A stretch of 64,000 nt of DNA from Falsiruegeria mediterranea M17 (lineage in GTDB: Bacteria; Pseudomonadota; Alphaproteobacteria; Rhodobacterales; Rhodobacteraceae), in the NCBI RefSeq assembly GCF_900302455.1, contig NZ_ONZG01000012.1:124001-188000 (forward strand). The letters are read 5' to 3'. Positions 61,687 through 64,000 of this stretch are shown one piece after another; positions within the stretch are counted from its first letter, which is position 1, and every line of letters starts with the position of its first letter. Made by a program: the position numbers and the translations under genes. The notes under the pieces are model-generated. The model was not told where the DNA came from and ran no database searches. It saw only the letters and a program-made list of their open reading frames with translations.

Positions 61687-62673
61687 TCACGAGATCTTGC
61701 CGCGCTGAAGCATGGGTGTGACACCATAGGCCGCGCGGTAAACCCGGCTGAAGTGTCCGGGGCTTTCGAACCCGCAGGCAAAGGCGACCTCGGTCACGGA
61801 GGACTCGGTCTGGATCAGCAGGTTTCGGGCCCGTTCCAGGCGCATTTCCATAAAGTACTTCTTGGGCGACGCGTTCAGGTATTTGCCAAAAAGCCGCTCA
61901 AGCTGGCGGGTCGAAATGCCCACGTTTTCAGCGATGATTGTGGGTGAGATCGGATCGGAGATTTGATCCTGCATGATCTGGATCGCCTTGGTCAGATGGG
62001 CATTGCGCATCCCGTTGCGGGATTGCAGTGATACCTTCTGTTCGGCGGTGGAGTTGCGGACAGCATTATAAACCATCTGATCAGCCACAGCGACGGCAAG
62101 GTCCTGACCGTGATCTCGCTCGATCAGATGCAGGATCAGATCAGCAGTGGCCGTGCCACCTGATGCCGTCATGTACTTCTCATCCGCGACAAAGACACTG
62201 CGCACCAGGTTCACCTCGGGAAAGGCCTCCATGAAGCTGTCGTGGTACTCCCAATGAATCGCTGCCTGCATGTCTTCCAGAAATCCGGCCTGGGCCAGAA
62301 CCCAAGCGCCTGAACACAACGCCCCAATGGGGGTGCCTCGGGCCCGTTCACGGCGCAGGGTGGCCAGCAAGGGTTTGGTGACGTGATCGCGCATGTGAAT
62401 GCCGGACAGGACAAATAGCTGATCGCAACGGGGCAGGCCGCTGAACCCGGAATGCACCAAGGTCACGGATTCGTTCGAACAGGTCGCCGTCTCGCCATTC
62501 TCAGACGCAAAGGACCAACGATAGAGCTGCTCACCGCTGACAAGGTTGGCAATGCGCAGCGGCTCGACCGCGCAGGAAAACGCAAGGTGCGAGAATTCTT
62601 CGACCAGAAGAAAGACAAAGTGCTGTGTCTTGGACATGGCGTGACCCAATTCAAAGTTACCGGGGCGTGGCAT
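61687..62673 (-). CDS. GlxA-type AraC family regulator
   Basis: The protein has 328 residues. A DJ-1/PfpI-like N-terminal domain (FVFLLVEEFSHLAFSCAVEP, GALCSGAWVLAQAGFL with the cysteine elbow kept) is joined to a C-terminal AraC domain (AENVGISTRQLERLFGKYL, VTEVAFACGFESPGHFSRVY). Relatives control choline/betaine/carnitine-type catabolism, but the target here is unknown. ATG 62673 has AGGA seven bases upstream; ATGs at 62694 and 62637 are alternatives. Confidence 0.9.
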   Translation of the reverse strand: MPRPGNFELGHAMSKTQHFVFLLVEEFSHLAFSCAVEPLRIANLVSGEQLYRWSFASENGETATCSNESVTLVHSGFSGLPRCDQLFVLSGIHMRDHVTKPLLATLRRERARGTPIGALCSGAWVLAQAGFLEDMQAAIHWEYHDSFMEAFPEVNLVRSVFVADEKYMTASGGTATADLILHLIERDHGQDLAVAVADQMVYNAVRNSTAEQKVSLQSRNGMRNAHLTKAIQIMQDQISDPISPTIIAENVGISTRQLERLFGKYLNASPKKYFMEMRLERARNLLIQTESSVTEVAFACGFESPGHFSRVYRAAYGVTPMLQRGKIS

Positions 62674-62777
62674 TTGGTTGTCCTGCGGGCGCATCTTTCA
62701 GGCTAAGCCAAGATTCGCATGCGCGGCAAGATAATGCGGGGTACGCTACTTATTTTTTGCACACAACAATTTTTTAC

Positions 62778-62787
62778 TGTGTACACA
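62778..62787. promoter_or_regulatory. Palindrome TGTGTACACA, candidate GntR operator
   Basis: This perfect 10-base dyad lies in the AT-rich gap between the divergent AraC and GntR genes. FCD-type GntR proteins often bind short T-x-GT-N-AC-x-A dyads, and this site contains that core. Confidence 0.5.
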
Positions 62788-62846
62788 ATATGTATTTTAT
62801 GCGATAGAGCACCCGACAACCGGGCAACTGATTCAAGGAGGTGCTG

Positions 62847-63557
62847 GTGAAGGACGCCGCGAAGAACCGCAAAGCCGAACTTTATGATTGGCTCAAGACC
62901 GCGATCATGACCTTGGATCTGCGGCCCGGTGCCGATCTGGATGAAAGTCGGCTGTCGGACGAATTTCAGCTGTCGCGCACGCCCTTGCGCGAAGTGCTGC
63001 GCCAGCTTGCGGGCGAGGGGTACGTTGATCTGCGTGAAAACCGCGGTGCGCGGGTAAGCGAGATGTCCCACATGACCCTGCGCGACTTCTTTCTGGCCGC
63101 ACCGATGATCTACGGCGCGGTGCTGCAACTGGCGGCGCAGAACGCGCGTCCCGAACAGGTCGACGACCTGAAGGCGGCGCAAGAGGTATTCAAGGCTGCA
63201 CTGCGTTCGGGGTCTGGCGCAGAGCGCGCCATGGCCAACAACCGCTTTCACGAGGTGACCGGAGAGATGGCAGACAACATCTATCTGCTCCCCTCATTCC
63301 AACGCCTGCTGATCGATCACGCGCGCATTTCGATGACTTTCTATCGCCCGCAAGACGCGCAGATGGTTGAAAACGTGTCCGAGGCCAGCGCCCAACACGA
63401 CGCCATCATCGCCGCCATCGAGGCGCGCGATGAGGTGGCTGCCGCGCAACTGGCCATCGACCATTGGAATCTGTCCCGAGACCAGATTGAACTGTTCGTC
63501 ATGCCTGCAGGGCTGGACGTGCAACTGGGCTCGGTCACCCGAAAAACACCTGCTTGA
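62847..63557 (+). CDS. GntR/FCD family transcriptional regulator
   Basis: The protein has 236 residues. The GntR winged helix has LSDEFQLSRTPLREVLRQLAGEG split over the usual positions, followed by an FCD ligand domain (NNRFHEVTGEM; HDAIIAAIEARDE). AAGGAGG at 62835-62841 places the start at GTG 62847 rather than the GTG at 62841 inside it. The next gene starts nine bases after its stop, so it probably regulates and is co-transcribed with the dihydrodipicolinate-synthase-family gene. Confidence 0.9.
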   Translation: MKDAAKNRKAELYDWLKTAIMTLDLRPGADLDESRLSDEFQLSRTPLREVLRQLAGEGYVDLRENRGARVSEMSHMTLRDFFLAAPMIYGAVLQLAAQNARPEQVDDLKAAQEVFKAALRSGSGAERAMANNRFHEVTGEMADNIYLLPSFQRLLIDHARISMTFYRPQDAQMVENVSEASAQHDAIIAAIEARDEVAAAQLAIDHWNLSRDQIELFVMPAGLDVQLGSVTRKTPA

Positions 63558-63565
63558 GGACCATC

Positions 63566-64000
63566 ATGACACCCTTGTTCAAATTCGAAGGGATCTACAC
63601 GCCTGTTGTGACCCCTTATCACGCAGATGGCAGCGTCCATTGGGACGGCCTGGCGAACGTGATTGAATATCTGATCGAAAACGGCGTGCACGGCCTGATC
63701 TCGGGCGGCTCGACCGGCGAAAACTATGCTCAGACCGTCGAAGAGCGTCTGGAGCTGGCAAAGTTCACGCACCAGCAGCTAAAAGGACGTCTGCCGCTGG
63801 TTGTGGGCACCGGAGCCATGCTGACGTCGGATTCGATTGCTCTGGCGACTGGTGCACGTGAGATTGGCGCGGAGTCGATCCTGCTCGCCAGCCCGCCATA
63901 TTCGGTTCCAACTGATCGCGAGAACGCGTTGAACGCTTTGGCCATCGACAAGGCCGCTGACCTGCCGATCATGCTGTACAACTATCCCCATCGCACCGGC
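63566..64000 (+). CDS. Dihydrodipicolinate synthase/N-acetylneuraminate lyase family enzyme (3' end outside window)
   Basis: 145 residues are visible from ATG 63566 (GAGGA upstream), open to the window edge. The family barrel start is clear: FEGIYTPVVTPYHADGSV, then SGGSTGENYAQTVEER, whose Gly-Ser-Thr-Gly-Glu loop binds the pyruvate carboxylate, and LYNYPHRTG with the conserved tyrosine and arginine. The Schiff-base lysine lies beyond the window. The GntR partner suggests a catabolic aldolase or dehydratase (hydroxyproline, sugar acid or similar) rather than lysine synthesis. Confidence 0.88.
   Translation, partial: MTPLFKFEGIYTPVVTPYHADGSVHWDGLANVIEYLIENGVHGLISGGSTGENYAQTVEERLELAKFTHQQLKGRLPLVVGTGAMLTSDSIALATGAREIGAESILLASPPYSVPTDRENALNALAIDKAADLPIMLYNYPHRTG

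Overview
The window looks like chromosome (or a large replicon) of a marine alphaproteobacterium of the Roseobacter group (Rhodobacterales, Ruegeria-like). The evidence is the gene content: a bioBFDAGC operon under BioR-type boxes, a TAXI-type TRAP transporter, a TauE/cysteate-lyase type pair, many FCD-GntR and GlxA/AraC regulators, an M81 (MlrC-like) protein and dense operons with 4-base stop/start overlaps. No rRNA, tRNA, CRISPR array or intact insertion sequence was seen. The species is an inference.

Region 1 (1-23891, + strand) is the most unusual part. A giant surface/secreted protein gene (more than 5,900 codons, 5' end outside the window) is followed by three tightly packed genes: a GAF-GAF-transmembrane-HlyD adaptor, a PqqD-like/M50 zinc protease/HlyD membrane protein, and a SecA-family ATPase that stops just after the second nucleotide-binding domain. 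The last three overlap one another. I read this as a possible dedicated export/processing system for the giant protein, with a shortened SecA beside two HlyD adaptors and no ABC ATPase in sight.

Region 2 (24071-32283): a LysR regulator diverges from a six-gene operon: TAXI solute-binding protein, fused TRAP permease, DadA-like FAD oxidoreductase, Asp/Glu-racemase-like enzyme, TauE/SafE exporter and a PLP lyase of the D-cysteine desulfhydrase/cysteate sulfo-lyase family. The best reading is uptake and desulfonation of cysteate with sulfite export (cuyZ-cuyA like). D-amino-acid use is the alternative. Region 3 (32435-39100): an XRE regulator diverges from an orphan Tat-exported family 5 solute-binding protein and an M81 protein. 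A 750-base gene-free stretch with transposase and possible dehydrogenase remnants follows, then ilvD with a clear terminator.

Region 4 (39124-47551): an HTH protein of the DUF1612/RHE_PE00001 type, a GntR regulator (likely bioR), the complete overlapping biotin operon bioB-F-D-A-G-C on the minus strand with two BioR-like boxes upstream, and nadE. Region 5 (47642-52882): P450, GlxA-type regulator, Rieske oxygenase and a degenerate amidase homologue on the minus strand, with a divergent MarR gene. Region 6 (52973-59297): ridA faces an operon of aminotransferase, TPP-dependent decarboxylase-like enzyme, unknown P-loop protein and aldehyde dehydrogenase. This enzyme set fits conversion of an amino acid via its 2-oxo acid and aldehyde to the acid one carbon shorter. 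A LuxR-type regulator diverges from it. Region 7 (59294-64000): TetR, YceI-like periplasmic protein, a sulfotransferase-like protein, a second GlxA-type regulator, a GntR regulator and the start of a dihydrodipicolinate-synthase-family gene cut by the window edge.
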